Part shown: positions 18,301 to 30,461 of the stretch, in pieces
Layout: every line of letters starts with the position of its first letter
Position numbering within the stretch: position 1 is the first letter of the stretch
Source of the DNA: Pseudomonas mohnii
GTDB lineage: Bacteria; Pseudomonadota; Gammaproteobacteria; Pseudomonadales; Pseudomonadaceae
Assembly (NCBI RefSeq): GCF_900105115.1
Contig: NZ_FNRV01000001.1
Span: 558,001-622,000, forward strand
Reading direction: 5' to 3'
DNA length: 64,000 bases
Translations under genes and position numbers: made by a program
Notes under the pieces: model-generated
What the model saw: only the letters and a program-made list of their open reading frames with translations
Told to the model about the DNA's origin: nothing
Database searches by the model: none

Positions 18301-19241
18301 ATCGCCAGATCACGCGGGCCGAGCCCTTGCTCGCTTGCTCGCCATCCCGGCTCGTTATCCTGGGCGCAAATTGCCTGAATCACCGGGATGTTGCGGCGAA
18401 AAGGACGCAAATGCGGAGCTTCAGGGCTCGATTGTGCGAAACCGGTAGTATTGAGAATCACCGAGGCGCAGACCTCGTCCAGCCAGTCCTCGACCACCGA
18501 AAGGCAGCCGGGCTCTTTTAGACTGGCCAGTGCGATGGGCAACGGATTCAACCCCGCTGCCTGCAACCGCTGGCAGAAGACATCGATGAACGCGGTGTTC
18601 GCCGCCTGCAAGTGCGAGCGGTAGAACAGCACCGCCGCCACGGGTTGACCGGCCCGCCATTCGGCTTGCCAATCACTCAGTTGCGCGGGACTTTTGTGCG
18701 GGTGATAGATCGCGGTGCGCGGCAAGACTTGTGGCTCGGACCAGGGGTAGTCACGACCCAGCCAGCGATTGGCCAGGCAGCGAAACAGGTCCAGCGCATT
18801 GCCCATGCCACCCTGGCGCAGGAAGTGCCAGAGCCGGTCGCGGTCCTGCGGGGTCACTGTGCTGAGGTCGCTCAGCTCCGGGTCGGGACGGTCATCGCCC
18901 GGCACCAGAATCAACTGCACCCCACGCCGGGAAAGCTCCACCAGCCGCTCGACGCCATAACGCCAATAGGCAATGCCGCCGTGCAGCGAGATCAGAATGA
19001 CCTTGGCGTGGCGCAGCACTTCGTCGACGTACAAATCGACCGAAGCGTGATTCTGCACCTGCATCGGGTTGGCCAGGCGCACGCTCGGGTAATCGTCAGG
19101 CAACTGCTGGGCCGCTTCGGCGAGCAGCGCCAGGCTGGAATCGCCGCTGCACAGGATCACCAGCTCGGCGGGAGTTTGTCCAAGGTCGGCAATGTTGTCG
19201 TCCGACACGAAACCGCCGGGCTGGGTCCTGAGCAGGTGCAT
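15399..19241 (-). CDS. cobN: Cobaltochelatase large subunit CobN
   Basis: The product is 1280 aa, in the CobN/BchH family and slightly above the usual length. It inserts cobalt into hydrogenobyrinic acid a,c-diamide in the aerobic B12 pathway, with ATPase subunits (here ChlI/ChlD). Family segments are clear: HGGIAYWRYG near 100, an HVGKHGNLEWLPGKGVGLS stretch near 550, and VWGTATMRTGGDDIAQAMALMGV and YGAGVQGAIDGRLW in the C-terminal half. Residues about 795-823 are encoded by a REPIN (16774-16856) inserted in frame; they have no counterpart expected from the family. Starts 3 nt after cobW ends. Regulated by the cobalamin riboswitch ahead of cobW. Confidence 0.96.
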   Translation of the reverse strand: MHLLRTQPGGFVSDDNIADLGQTPAELVILCSGDSSLALLAEAAQQLPDDYPSVRLANPMQVQNHASVDLYVDEVLRHAKVILISLHGGIAYWRYGVERLVELSRRGVQLILVPGDDRPDPELSDLSTVTPQDRDRLWHFLRQGGMGNALDLFRCLANRWLGRDYPWSEPQVLPRTAIYHPHKSPAQLSDWQAEWRAGQPVAAVLFYRSHLQAANTAFIDVFCQRLQAAGLNPLPIALASLKEPGCLSVVEDWLDEVCASVILNTTGFAQSSPEAPHLRPFRRNIPVIQAICAQDNEPGWRASEQGLGPRDLAMHIALPELDGRIISRPISFKDLAWRSERSESDVVCYRAQPERMDFVAELARRWIDLARLPNAEKRIALILANYPTRDGRIGNGVGLDTPAAALNILRALQAEGYPLPAPLPDSGTALIQQLLGGVSNDLDTLDQRPCQQSLAMDDYLQMFNALPEANRRAVLQRWGAPESDPMCRAGRMMIAGLRFGLTFVGIQPARGYQVDPSAVYHDPDLVPPHGYLAFYFWLRNTYGAHGVIHVGKHGNLEWLPGKGVGLSEHCWPDALLGPLPNVYPFIVNDPGEGAQAKRRTQAVIIDHLMPPLTRAETYGPLRNLELLADEYYEAQLLDPRRARELQRDILQLVRDTHIDRELQLDEPLDSDADAAIWLPRLDTYLCDLKESQIRDGLHVFGESPTGRLRIDTLLALLRIPRGDGRGAQSSLLRALAKAFELGFDPLDCALAEPWNGPRPHALLSISDEPWRITGDTRERLELFATQLISQALDAPCRSEPARDGVSVDINAADTPPRANSLLQEASWTEVQAILDNLREVVAPRLDACGPAEMRGLLDALSGRFVPAGPSGAPSRGRLDVLPTGRNFYSVDVRNLPTTTAWRIGFQSANLILERHLQDHGDHLRQLGLSVWGTATMRTGGDDIAQAMALMGVRPVWATGSQRVDDFEILPLSLLDRPRVDVTLRVSGFFRDAFANLIRLFDAAVQAVAALDEPDDLNPLAAKVRAEREALLQSGLDEDAARRQAGWRIFGAKPGAYGAGVQGAIDGRLWQSREDLAEVYLNWGGYAYGGSDEGTAAREQFAQRLSQVQAVLQNQDNREHDLLDSNDYYQFQGGMLAAVESLSGATAASYHGDHSQPDLPRIRTLKEELNRVIRSRAANPKWLEGVKRHGYKGAFEMAATVDNLFAFDATTRLIDDHQYALLADAYLLDANTRDFVREHNPHALRDMTERMLEAQQRGMWKAPGEYREALENLLLDIEEDS
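16774..16856. repeat. REPIN inside the cobN coding sequence
   Basis: Two inverted REPs (TGTAGGAGCGAGTTTGCTCG on the left, CGAGCAGGCTCGCTCCTACA on the right) around a short spacer, 83 bp in all. It is fully within the cobN reading frame, which stays open through it. Confidence 0.88.
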
Positions 19242-19244
19242 GGC

Positions 19245-20312
19245 TTATACGCTGAGCGCGGCGCGCAATTGCGTTTCGAGCAGCGCGGCGTCCAGCGCCT
19301 GGCCGATCAACACCAGACGTGTGGTGCGCGCTTCTTCGCGACCCCACTGACGGTCGAAGTGTTTGTCAAAACGAGTGCCCACGCCCTGGATCAAAAGGCG
19401 CATCGGTTTGTTCGGGATCGCCGCGAAGCCCTTGACCCGCAGGATGCTGTGCTCCACCACCAATTGCGTCAGCGCGTCCATCAGCAAGCTCTCGTCGGAG
19501 GCCGGCAGCTCGATGGAGATGGAGTCGAAAGCGTCGTGATCGTGGTCGTCGTGATCATCATCGTCGTGGTGATGATCGTGATGGCTGTGGCGGCTGTCGA
19601 TGTGTTCTTCGGAACCGGCGCCCAGGCCGATCAGAACGTCCAGTGGCAGGCGACCGCTGCTGGCTTCAATGACTTTCACCGCAGGCGGCAACTCTTCAGC
19701 GACTTCCAGGCGCACGCGGGCCAGGTCTTCCGGGCTGATCAGGTCAGCCTTGTTGAGGATCACCAGGTCGGCACTGGACAACTGATCGGCGAACAGCTCG
19801 TGCAGCGGCGATTCGTGGTCCAGGTTCGGGTCAAGTTTGCGCTGGGCGTCCACCTGATCCGGGAACGCGGCGAAGGTGCCGGCGGCGACGGCCGGGCTAT
19901 CGACCACGGTGATCACCGCGTCAACGGTGCAGGCGCTGCGGATTTCCGGCCACTGGAAGGCCTGGACCAGCGGCTTTGGCAGCGCCAGGCCGGAGGTTTC
20001 GATGAGGATATGGTCGAGATCGCCGCGACGGGCCACCAGTTCGCGCATCACCGGGAAGAACTCTTCCTGAACGGTGCAACACAGGCAGCCGTTGGCCAGT
20101 TCGTAGACGCGACCATTGGCTTCCTCTTCGGTACAGCCGATGGAGCACTGCTTGAGGATTTCACCGTCGATGCCCAGCTCGCCGAACTCGTTGACGATCA
20201 CCGCGATGCGACGCCCTTGAGCGTTGTCGAGCATGTGCCGCAGCAAGGTGGTTTTGCCCGAGCCGAGGAAGCCGGTAACGATGGTGACGGGGAGTTTGGC
20301 CAGTGTTTTCAT
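19245..20312 (-). CDS. cobW: CobW, G3E-family GTPase of cobalamin biosynthesis
   Basis: The product is 355 aa. Walker A GFLGSGKTTLL lies at residues 14-24; the switch region holds the family metal-binding motif GCLCC near residue 75; a guanine-specificity NKAD follows. A His/Asp-rich stretch at about 235-262 is typical of COG0523 metallochaperones, and the CobW C-terminal domain ends the protein. It is thought to supply cobalt to CobN. I start it at 20312 rather than at the open frame from 20537, because that longer frame would run through the cobalamin riboswitch and the N-terminus here matches the family. cobN follows 3 nt later. Confidence 0.93.
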   Translation of the reverse strand: MKTLAKLPVTIVTGFLGSGKTTLLRHMLDNAQGRRIAVIVNEFGELGIDGEILKQCSIGCTEEEANGRVYELANGCLCCTVQEEFFPVMRELVARRGDLDHILIETSGLALPKPLVQAFQWPEIRSACTVDAVITVVDSPAVAAGTFAAFPDQVDAQRKLDPNLDHESPLHELFADQLSSADLVILNKADLISPEDLARVRLEVAEELPPAVKVIEASSGRLPLDVLIGLGAGSEEHIDSRHSHHDHHHDDDDHDDHDHDAFDSISIELPASDESLLMDALTQLVVEHSILRVKGFAAIPNKPMRLLIQGVGTRFDKHFDRQWGREEARTTRLVLIGQALDAALLETQLRAALSV

Positions 20313-20419
20313 CGGATGCCCTTTGGCAAGGTGGCGGGCATACGGGACGAGTACCGGCAACGCTTGTGCGCCGGATGCGTTCGCCACCGGATCACCCCGC
20401 CCGGTTGTAGTGAGAATCT

Positions 20420-20610
20420 GTTCGAGGCAGGTCTCCTGGCTGACGGCGTGCCAGTCGCTTGACTGGCGTTGGCTGCGCCTTCCCGCGGGCTCAGGACCTG
20501 AGCGTGCAGTGGCGTGGCAGCGAACATCACCGTTCACAGTTGCGGGGGCAGCCGCGGCATCGACCGCGTTCCCTTCTTAGCTTCGGCAAACGCCGAAGAA
20601 CCTCGAAAGC
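20420..20610 (-). ncRNA. Cobalamin riboswitch upstream of cobW-cobN-chlI/D
   Basis: Read on the minus strand it starts with AGGTTC and a hairpin, continues through GCTGCCCCCGCAACTGTGA and GGGAAGG, and closes with the B12 box GTCAGCCAGGAGACCTGCC (20426-20444). These are the conserved blocks of the AdoCbl/cobalamin riboswitch in their normal order and spacing. It ends about 110 nt before the cobW start, so it should repress cobW and downstream genes when B12 is plentiful. Confidence 0.93.
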
Positions 20611-20678
20611 GCAAGGCTACGCATCGTATTGGGGCGGGTCAATGTTCATGCTGAGTTGTACAGCACCTGAACGCCGTC

Positions 20679-20761
20679 ATCGCGAGCAAGCTCGCACCCG
20701 CAGGGATCGGACTCTCTGAGAAAAATGCGGTCAAATGTGGGTGCGAGCTTGCTCGCGATTG
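20679..20761. repeat. REPIN between the two cobalamin riboswitches
   Basis: Inverted pair of REPs: CGCGAGCAAGCTCGCACCC at 20681-20699 and its inverse GGGTGCGAGCTTGCTCGCG at 20740-20758, separated by about 40 nt. It sits in the divergent promoter space of the cobW and cbtB units. Confidence 0.85.
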
Positions 20762-20835
20762 AAGCAACTCGGCCCCGAGTTGAGAACACTTGCCAATTGA
20801 CGCCCCACCTCTGCCCATGCTCTCCTACACGCCTT

Positions 20836-21038
20836 GTTACGGGTGCCCTTCACAGGGTGAAACGGGAAACCGGTGAATCATGTGCTTTACTCTAAAGCCA
20901 TGTCAGTCCGGTGCTGCCCCCGCAACGGTAAGCGAGCGAAGCGTCAGATCCACTGTGCCAGTGCGGCATGGGAAGGTGATGCTTGCAGGTTCAGGCGATA
21001 GCCAGCACCCCTCGTGAGCCCGGAGACCGGCCCGCAAC
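20836..21038 (+). ncRNA. Cobalamin riboswitch upstream of cbtB-cbtA-cobE-cobM
   Basis: Plus-strand conserved blocks in order: GGGTGCCC with AGGGTGAAACGGGAAACCGG, then GTGCTGCCCCCGCAACGGTAAG, then GGGAAGG, then the B12 box AGCCCGGAGACCGGCCC at 21017-21033. It precedes the cobalt-transport gene cbtB by about 130 nt. That leader has room for an expression platform, but I could not resolve a terminator in it. Confidence 0.93.
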
Positions 21039-21169
21039 ACAAAGTGAACCTTACAATCACTGAATGACAAACCCGCGGTGGGCGGGCGCTGTTCGAACCT
21101 CTGCGCGCTCGCTCGTGCAGGGATTTGCATGCGCTCGCATTCCCCGCTGACAGAACTGAGGGAAGCGCC

Positions 21170-21364
21170 ATGTCGATCATCAGCAGCACCGGCCACAGCA
21201 CCACCACCAGCAGCACCACTACCCTGACTCAACGCCTGACCGCCGCCGTGTGTGCGTCGATCCTTGGTGCGTGCCTTGTGTATTTCGCCGGTTTCTCGCA
21301 CATTGAGGCGGTTCACAACGCCGCTCACGATACCCGTCACAGCGCTGCCTTCCCGTGCCATTGA
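21170..21364 (+). CDS. cbtB: CbtB, small subunit of predicted cobalt transporter
   Basis: The product is 64 aa with one membrane helix (about 23-43). The C-terminus has the CbtB pattern with several histidines, ending in RHSAAFPCH, probably metal-contacting. The ATG at 21170 has a GAGGGAAG ribosome site and gives the family's usual length; an in-frame ATG 45 nt earlier has no such support. First gene after the plus-strand cobalamin riboswitch and 11 nt before cbtA. CbtAB are predicted from context to import cobalt. Confidence 0.92.
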   Translation: MSIISSTGHSTTTSSTTTLTQRLTAAVCASILGACLVYFAGFSHIEAVHNAAHDTRHSAAFPCH

Positions 21365-21375
21365 GACCTGTCGAC

Positions 21376-22080
21376 ATGATCAAGCGTATTGCGCAAACCG
21401 CGGGGTTCACGGGGCTGCTGGCCGCCCTGCTGCTGACCCTGCTGCAAAGCTTCTGGGTCGCTCCGTTGATTTTGCAGGCCGAAACCTACGAAAAATCCGA
21501 ACCCGCTGCTGTTGAAGTCCACGAACACGCCCCTGGCGTCGCCGCCCACACCCACGATGCCGAAGCCTGGGAGCCGGAAAACGGCTGGCAGCGCGTGTTG
21601 TCGACCACCGGCGGCAATCTTGTGGTGGCTGTCGGCTTCGCCCTGATGCTCGCCGGCCTGTACACCTTGCGCGCGCCGACCAAAACCTCTCAGGGATTGC
21701 TCTGGGGGCTGGCCGGTTACGCGACCTTCGTGCTCGCGCCGACCCTTGGCCTGCCACCGGAACTGCCAGGCACCGCCGCTGCCGATCTGGCGCAACGGCA
21801 GACCTGGTGGATTGGCACCGCCGCTTCAACCGCAGTCGGCATCGCGCTGATCGCGTTCAGCCGTCACTGGCTGATGAAAGTCCTCGGTGCAGCCATCATT
21901 GCCGTCCCTCATGTGATTGGCGCGCCGCAGCCGGACGTGCACTCGATGCTGGCACCGCAAGCACTGGAAACCCAATTCAAAATCGCTTCGCAGCTGACCA
22001 ATGTCGCGTTCTGGCTGGCCCTGGGCCTGATCAGCGCCTGGCTGTTCCGCCGCAAGAGCGATGGCCAATACCACGCATGA
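21376..22080 (+). CDS. cbtA: CbtA, membrane subunit of predicted cobalt transporter
   Basis: The product is 234 aa with about five membrane helices. A periplasmic His/Glu-rich segment (about residues 40-60, HEHAPGVAAHTHDAEAWEPE) follows the first helix, as in other CbtA proteins, and probably captures metal ions. The ATG at 21376 opens directly with the first helix (MIKRIAQTAGFTGLLAALLL). Its stop overlaps the cobE start by 4 nt, so the two are coupled. Riboswitch control matches cobalt uptake for B12 synthesis. Confidence 0.92.
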   Translation: MIKRIAQTAGFTGLLAALLLTLLQSFWVAPLILQAETYEKSEPAAVEVHEHAPGVAAHTHDAEAWEPENGWQRVLSTTGGNLVVAVGFALMLAGLYTLRAPTKTSQGLLWGLAGYATFVLAPTLGLPPELPGTAAADLAQRQTWWIGTAASTAVGIALIAFSRHWLMKVLGAAIIAVPHVIGAPQPDVHSMLAPQALETQFKIASQLTNVAFWLALGLISAWLFRRKSDGQYHA

Positions 22081-22490
22081 CCGATACCGGCACAGCGCCG
22101 ACCCTGGTGGTCGGCCTGGGCTGCCAACGGGGCTGCCCCGTCACCACGTTACGGGCGTTGATCGATCAGGCGTTGCAAGCGCACCAGATCGAACTGCATC
22201 AGATCAAGGCCCTGGCTAGTATCGATTTGAAGCGAGATGAGCCGGCCCTTGTCGAACTGGCCGAGCAACTCGCGCTGCCACTGACGTATTTCAGCAGCGA
22301 ACAGTTGGCCAGCTATGAGCCACAACTCAGCCATCATTCGCAGATCGCCTTCGAGCGAACCGGCTGCTACGGCATCGCGGAAAGTGCCGCCCTGGCCTTG
22401 ACCGAACAGTTAACCCATTCGCCGGCCAAACTACTGATTAAGCGGCAAAAATATGCCCAGGCCACCTTCGCATTGGCCTGCTCGACGTAA
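22077..22490 (+). CDS. cobE: CobE/CbiG C-terminal-like cobalamin biosynthesis protein
   Basis: The product is 137 aa, the size of stand-alone CobE. It starts with the typical LVVGLGCQRGCP motif near residue 10, and GCYGIAESAALAL lies near residue 100, both marks of the CbiG C-terminal family. In the aerobic pathway CobE is needed but its exact reaction is uncertain. The ATGA overlap with cbtA and the position before cobM place it in the same riboswitch-controlled operon. Confidence 0.88.
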   Translation: MTDTGTAPTLVVGLGCQRGCPVTTLRALIDQALQAHQIELHQIKALASIDLKRDEPALVELAEQLALPLTYFSSEQLASYEPQLSHHSQIAFERTGCYGIAESAALALTEQLTHSPAKLLIKRQKYAQATFALACST

Positions 22491-22573
22491 AATCCTCGAT
22501 AATCCGCGCTTTCGATCATGAGCAATCTTCATCTGCTGCCTTGCCCAGCCCCTTTTTCCCACAGGAATCGACG

Positions 22574-23320
22574 ATGACCGTCTACTTCATAGGCGCAGGT
22601 CCTGGCGACCCCGAGCTGATCACCGTCAAAGGCCAGCGGCTGATTCGCAGCTGCCCGGTGATCATCTATGCCGGTTCGCTGGTGCCCGCCGCAGTACTGC
22701 AGGGGCATTGCGCCGAGCAGGTGGTCAACAGCGCCGAACTGCATCTGGAACAGATTATCGACCTAATCAAGACCGCCGACGCCAAGGGCCAGGACGTGGC
22801 TCGCGTGCATTCTGGCGACCCGAGCCTGTATGGCGCCATCGGCGAGCAGATTCGCTACCTGCGCGAACTCGGCATTGCCTTTGAAATCATTCCCGGGGTC
22901 ACCGCTACGGCCGCCTGCGCAGCGCTTTTGGGGGCGGAGCTGACCCTGCCCGACGTCTCACAGAGTGTGATCCTGACCCGATACGCGGACAAAACCGTGA
23001 TGCCGGCCGGCGAGGAATTAGGCAGCCTGGCGCAACATGGAGCCACCATGGCGATTCACCTGGGGGTCAATCATCTGGAAAAGATTCTGGCCGAATTGCT
23101 GCCGCATTACGGCGCGGATTGCCCGATCGCGGTGATTCACCGAGCGACCTGGCCGGATCAGGATTGGGTGGTGGGTACGCTGGAAGACATTGCCGGGAAG
23201 GTTCAGGCCAAGGGGTTTCGGCGCACGGCATTGATTCTGGTGGGACGGGTGCTGGGCAGTGACCATTTCAGCGAGTCGTCGCTGTATCGCGCAGGGCATG
23301 CGCATCTCTATCGACCTTGA
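22574..23320 (+). CDS. cobM: Precorrin-4 C11-methyltransferase CobM
   Basis: The product is 248 aa. It is a SAM-dependent tetrapyrrole methylase with the N-terminal VYFIGAGPGDPELITVKG motif, HSGDPSLYGAIGEQ near residue 82 and GVTATAACAALLG near 110. It methylates precorrin-4 at C11 to give precorrin-5. The ATG at 22574 follows an AGGA site; the upstream open frame adds 11 residues with no family match. Last gene of the cbtB operon; a REP-like hairpin and a strong terminator follow. Confidence 0.95.
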   Translation: MTVYFIGAGPGDPELITVKGQRLIRSCPVIIYAGSLVPAAVLQGHCAEQVVNSAELHLEQIIDLIKTADAKGQDVARVHSGDPSLYGAIGEQIRYLRELGIAFEIIPGVTATAACAALLGAELTLPDVSQSVILTRYADKTVMPAGEELGSLAQHGATMAIHLGVNHLEKILAELLPHYGADCPIAVIHRATWPDQDWVVGTLEDIAGKVQAKGFRRTALILVGRVLGSDHFSESSLYRAGHAHLYRP

Positions 23321-23332
23321 ACCCTGCTGAAT

Positions 23333-23366
23333 CCTGTGGCGAGGGGGCTTGTCGGATCGCCACAGG
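23333..23366. repeat. REP-like hairpin after cobM
   Basis: Perfect 10-bp inverted repeat CCTGTGGCGA/TCGCCACAGG around a GGGGGCTTG loop, a different Pseudomonas REP subtype from the GCGAGCAAGCTCGC type. Confidence 0.6.
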
Positions 23367-23381
23367 TTATCGAACACCCAT

Positions 23382-23411
23382 AAAAAACGGCGCTCACGGG
23401 CGCCGTTTTTT
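23382..23411. terminator. Bidirectional rho-independent terminator between cobM and nfuA
   Basis: AAAAAACGGCGC and GCGCCGTTTTTT around a 6-nt loop, with A and T runs on both sides. It serves the convergent genes cobM (plus) and nfuA (minus). Confidence 0.9.
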
Positions 23412-23429
23412 AATTTCGCAGCGAACGCC

Positions 23430-24083
<654 letters not shown>

Positions 24084-24241
24084 TCAGGAAAGAACAGGAG
24101 CAGCCTCACCCGGCTATTCGCCGTCAATCGCGACTTTAAACCACCGATAGCTGCAGTTGACCACCCAATCGCGGCTTTCCAACGATCCTGATCCGATGGT
24201 CGCTATACAGATCAGGACATCAGGCGCCTTGCAAAAATCGA

Positions 24242-26539
24242 TCAAAGATTCTGGTAGCGATTCATGTCCAGCACGCCCTCTTCAACTGGATCGGTCTCAT
24301 GGATATAGCGGCTCAGGTCATGGAAGTACTGCCAGAACTGCGGATGGCTGCGCCTTACCCCCCAGCGATCGACAATCCTCTCGAAGCTGCCGGCATCTTT
24401 GGCGTTTTCCATGGCGTCGACAAAGGCCGGGACTTGTTCGGCGGGAATGTTGAACATGAAGTTCGGGTAGCTGCTCATGACCCCCGGAAAAATGGTGAGC
24501 GTGTCGAGCCCTGGCTCATACCGCAGCGACTCGCCAATCAGGAACGCCACGTTGCTGTGTGCGCGGTTGCGCAACAGGCTGTAGACCACACGTTGGCCAC
24601 TCGCGGTCTCGACGCGCAGCATGGTCGCTTCAGGCAGCTGGTCTATGACCTTGAGTCCGGCCGCCGGGCGCGAAGTCAGACGACTCAGGGCTTGTTCGGC
24701 GTCCTGCAGGTCCGGATCGATGTTGGGTCGCGAGCAATAGGCACCGTCGCAGCGATTGATCGGGTCCGGGTTGGCATTGAGCTCGCCATAGCGTGTCAGC
24801 AACTGCATGGCAAAATCGCGTTTGGGGTCCTTCGGATCGAGTTTCAGCGCGGTCGGCGTGTCGTTGTCAATCGATTCGTAGTCCAGCCACATCTTGAATT
24901 TGCCACTGCTCTGGTACCAGTCGTCCAGGTAATCGTCGCGGGAGTTGGCCGGCATCAGGCGCAGGAAGTTCTGCTCCGCGCCGTTGCGGATCAGGTCGAA
25001 ATACAAGCGCGTCTGGGCTTGATGCGAGACGTTGCCGAACACATCGAAATTCACCGCCAACTGATAGTAAGTGCGCTCCAGCAACGGGAAGTCGAACAGC
25101 CAGATGGTTTGCGGCACGTCGCCGATCAGGCCCTTGGTCACCGAGGCGCTGTCGAAATGTCGAAAGATGCTCAACAAGGCGTTGTCATTGCCTGCCCACA
25201 GGCTCGACCAGCTCGGAGGCCGCAAGTCCGCGTAGCTGTCGCGGCGCAGGGCTTCATACGCGTTGCGCTTGTCGCGGTAGTCATGCCACAGGCTCAGGAC
25301 ACTGCCCACGTCATCGTTCTGCCCCGGCATTGCCAACAACGGAGTCGCTTGGCCGCGGTAGTTCGGGTCGGTGATGTAGAGGTCATGTTCCGGGGCCTGG
25401 AACAGCGCCCAGAAATTATCGCGAATCACGTCCGTGGCAATCTGACCCCGGCAGACCGGGCCGCGAATAAAGGTGCGTACGAAATATTCGGCGTTATCGA
25501 GCATGAACTGATAACGCGCCTGGGCCGGGATGGCTTCGAAGGTGGTAAACGGATTGGCCCGGCGTTCCGGCCCATAGCCCGGCAGCGCGTTGACCTGCCA
25601 GTTGCCGTTGTAGAACAGGCTTTTGATCCGCGCCATCTTCGCCGCGCTCAGCGGATAGGTGATGTGGGTCTTGTGCACGATCACGCCTTGTACCGGCCAC
25701 AGGCGGTAATAGATCTGAGTGCCGGGATCGTCATTGGGCCGGCGGGTGTTGATCAGATCGATAGGCTGGCCGCTCGGCGTGCGCGAACGCACCCACTGGA
25801 AGAAATGCCCGGGTTCGCCATCCTTGAAATAGATGTGCGCAAGAAACCAGTGCTCGAACAGCCAGCGTCCCACCAGACTTTGTCGCGCACCCGGCGCATT
25901 CAGCAGGTTCTCCCACTGCACCACCTCCAAGGCTTCTTTCGCACTGGGCGCCAGGCCTTGCTCATCGATGGGCGCGCCAGAGGCCAGCCAGCGCTGCAAC
26001 GTCTGATACTGCTGATCGGTCAGCCCCGTCACCGCCAACGGCATGCCCTCCTTCGGGTGGGAACCGGCATAGGCATCGAACTCCGCCGGCATGGCGCACG
26101 TGTTTTCCCGATTCAGACCCAGGACAATGTCTTCGGGCAGCTTGGCATTGGGCTGCATTGGCGCCTTATGGCCCAACTCGAGCATCCGCGCCATCAGCGC
26201 GGCCTGACTGCCCTGGGCGTCGAGCACTGAATAGAAGCCCTTTTGCTGCCAGGCACGCTTGCCGAAGGCGTCATAAAACAACCGGGTCGGCGCGGCGGCC
26301 TGACTGCGATCACCGTCATAGACCGGGATTTTGCTGGCGCCGCGTGCCGCGCCTTCGCCGCTGCCCAGGTTGAGCTGACAGGCGGAGTCGTAGCAAGCGT
26401 GGCAGGCCACACATTTTTCAGTGAAGATCGGTTGAATGTCGCGCGTGTAGGAAATGCCGTTAGTCACAGCGGGACTTTGCGCGACGGCGCCCCAGCTAAA
26501 CAGCAACAACGCAATGCTGATGACGACGCGATACGACAT
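24242..26539 (-). CDS. cti: Fatty acid cis/trans isomerase
   Basis: The product is 765 aa with a cleavable signal peptide (about 1-20). A c-type haem motif CVACH lies at residues 43-47, followed by a cysteine-rich stretch. Cti is a periplasmic haem enzyme that turns cis-unsaturated membrane fatty acids into trans isomers to stiffen membranes quickly under solvent or heat stress, as known in Pseudomonas. It is divergent from metH, with 156 bp between starts, the arrangement known from P. putida. Length and motifs look intact. Confidence 0.95.
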   Translation of the reverse strand: MSYRVVISIALLLFSWGAVAQSPAVTNGISYTRDIQPIFTEKCVACHACYDSACQLNLGSGEGAARGASKIPVYDGDRSQAAAPTRLFYDAFGKRAWQQKGFYSVLDAQGSQAALMARMLELGHKAPMQPNAKLPEDIVLGLNRENTCAMPAEFDAYAGSHPKEGMPLAVTGLTDQQYQTLQRWLASGAPIDEQGLAPSAKEALEVVQWENLLNAPGARQSLVGRWLFEHWFLAHIYFKDGEPGHFFQWVRSRTPSGQPIDLINTRRPNDDPGTQIYYRLWPVQGVIVHKTHITYPLSAAKMARIKSLFYNGNWQVNALPGYGPERRANPFTTFEAIPAQARYQFMLDNAEYFVRTFIRGPVCRGQIATDVIRDNFWALFQAPEHDLYITDPNYRGQATPLLAMPGQNDDVGSVLSLWHDYRDKRNAYEALRRDSYADLRPPSWSSLWAGNDNALLSIFRHFDSASVTKGLIGDVPQTIWLFDFPLLERTYYQLAVNFDVFGNVSHQAQTRLYFDLIRNGAEQNFLRLMPANSRDDYLDDWYQSSGKFKMWLDYESIDNDTPTALKLDPKDPKRDFAMQLLTRYGELNANPDPINRCDGAYCSRPNIDPDLQDAEQALSRLTSRPAAGLKVIDQLPEATMLRVETASGQRVVYSLLRNRAHSNVAFLIGESLRYEPGLDTLTIFPGVMSSYPNFMFNIPAEQVPAFVDAMENAKDAGSFERIVDRWGVRRSHPQFWQYFHDLSRYIHETDPVEEGVLDMNRYQNL

Positions 26540-26695
26540 GTCCCTGGTCCCGATCTTTAAAAAAACGCCGCGATTCTACCGGTCCGGCCATCACATCATC
26601 ATGAGCGATATTCACGTTAAATCCGCACATGCTCCAATAGCGCACAGGTTTGCTATCATCCCGGCCCTTCGTCATGGCCTTACCGAGTAGTCCAA

Positions 26696-30406
<3,711 letters not shown>

Positions 30407-30426
30407 GTGTTCAACTGAAATAAACC

Positions 30427-30456
30427 CTGTGGGAACGAGTTTGCTCGCTCCCACAG
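30427..30456. repeat. REP element between metH and the NEL gene
   Basis: Palindrome CTGTGGGAACGAG / CTCGCTCCCACAG around a short loop, lying between the convergent ends of metH and the giant NEL gene. It may also act as a transcript end. Confidence 0.8.
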
Positions 30457-30461
30457 TTGAT

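Noticed and set aside
19245..20537. Longer CobW of 430 residues starting at 20537
   Set aside because: The extra 75 codons pass through the cobalamin riboswitch, and family similarity begins at the ATG at 20312.
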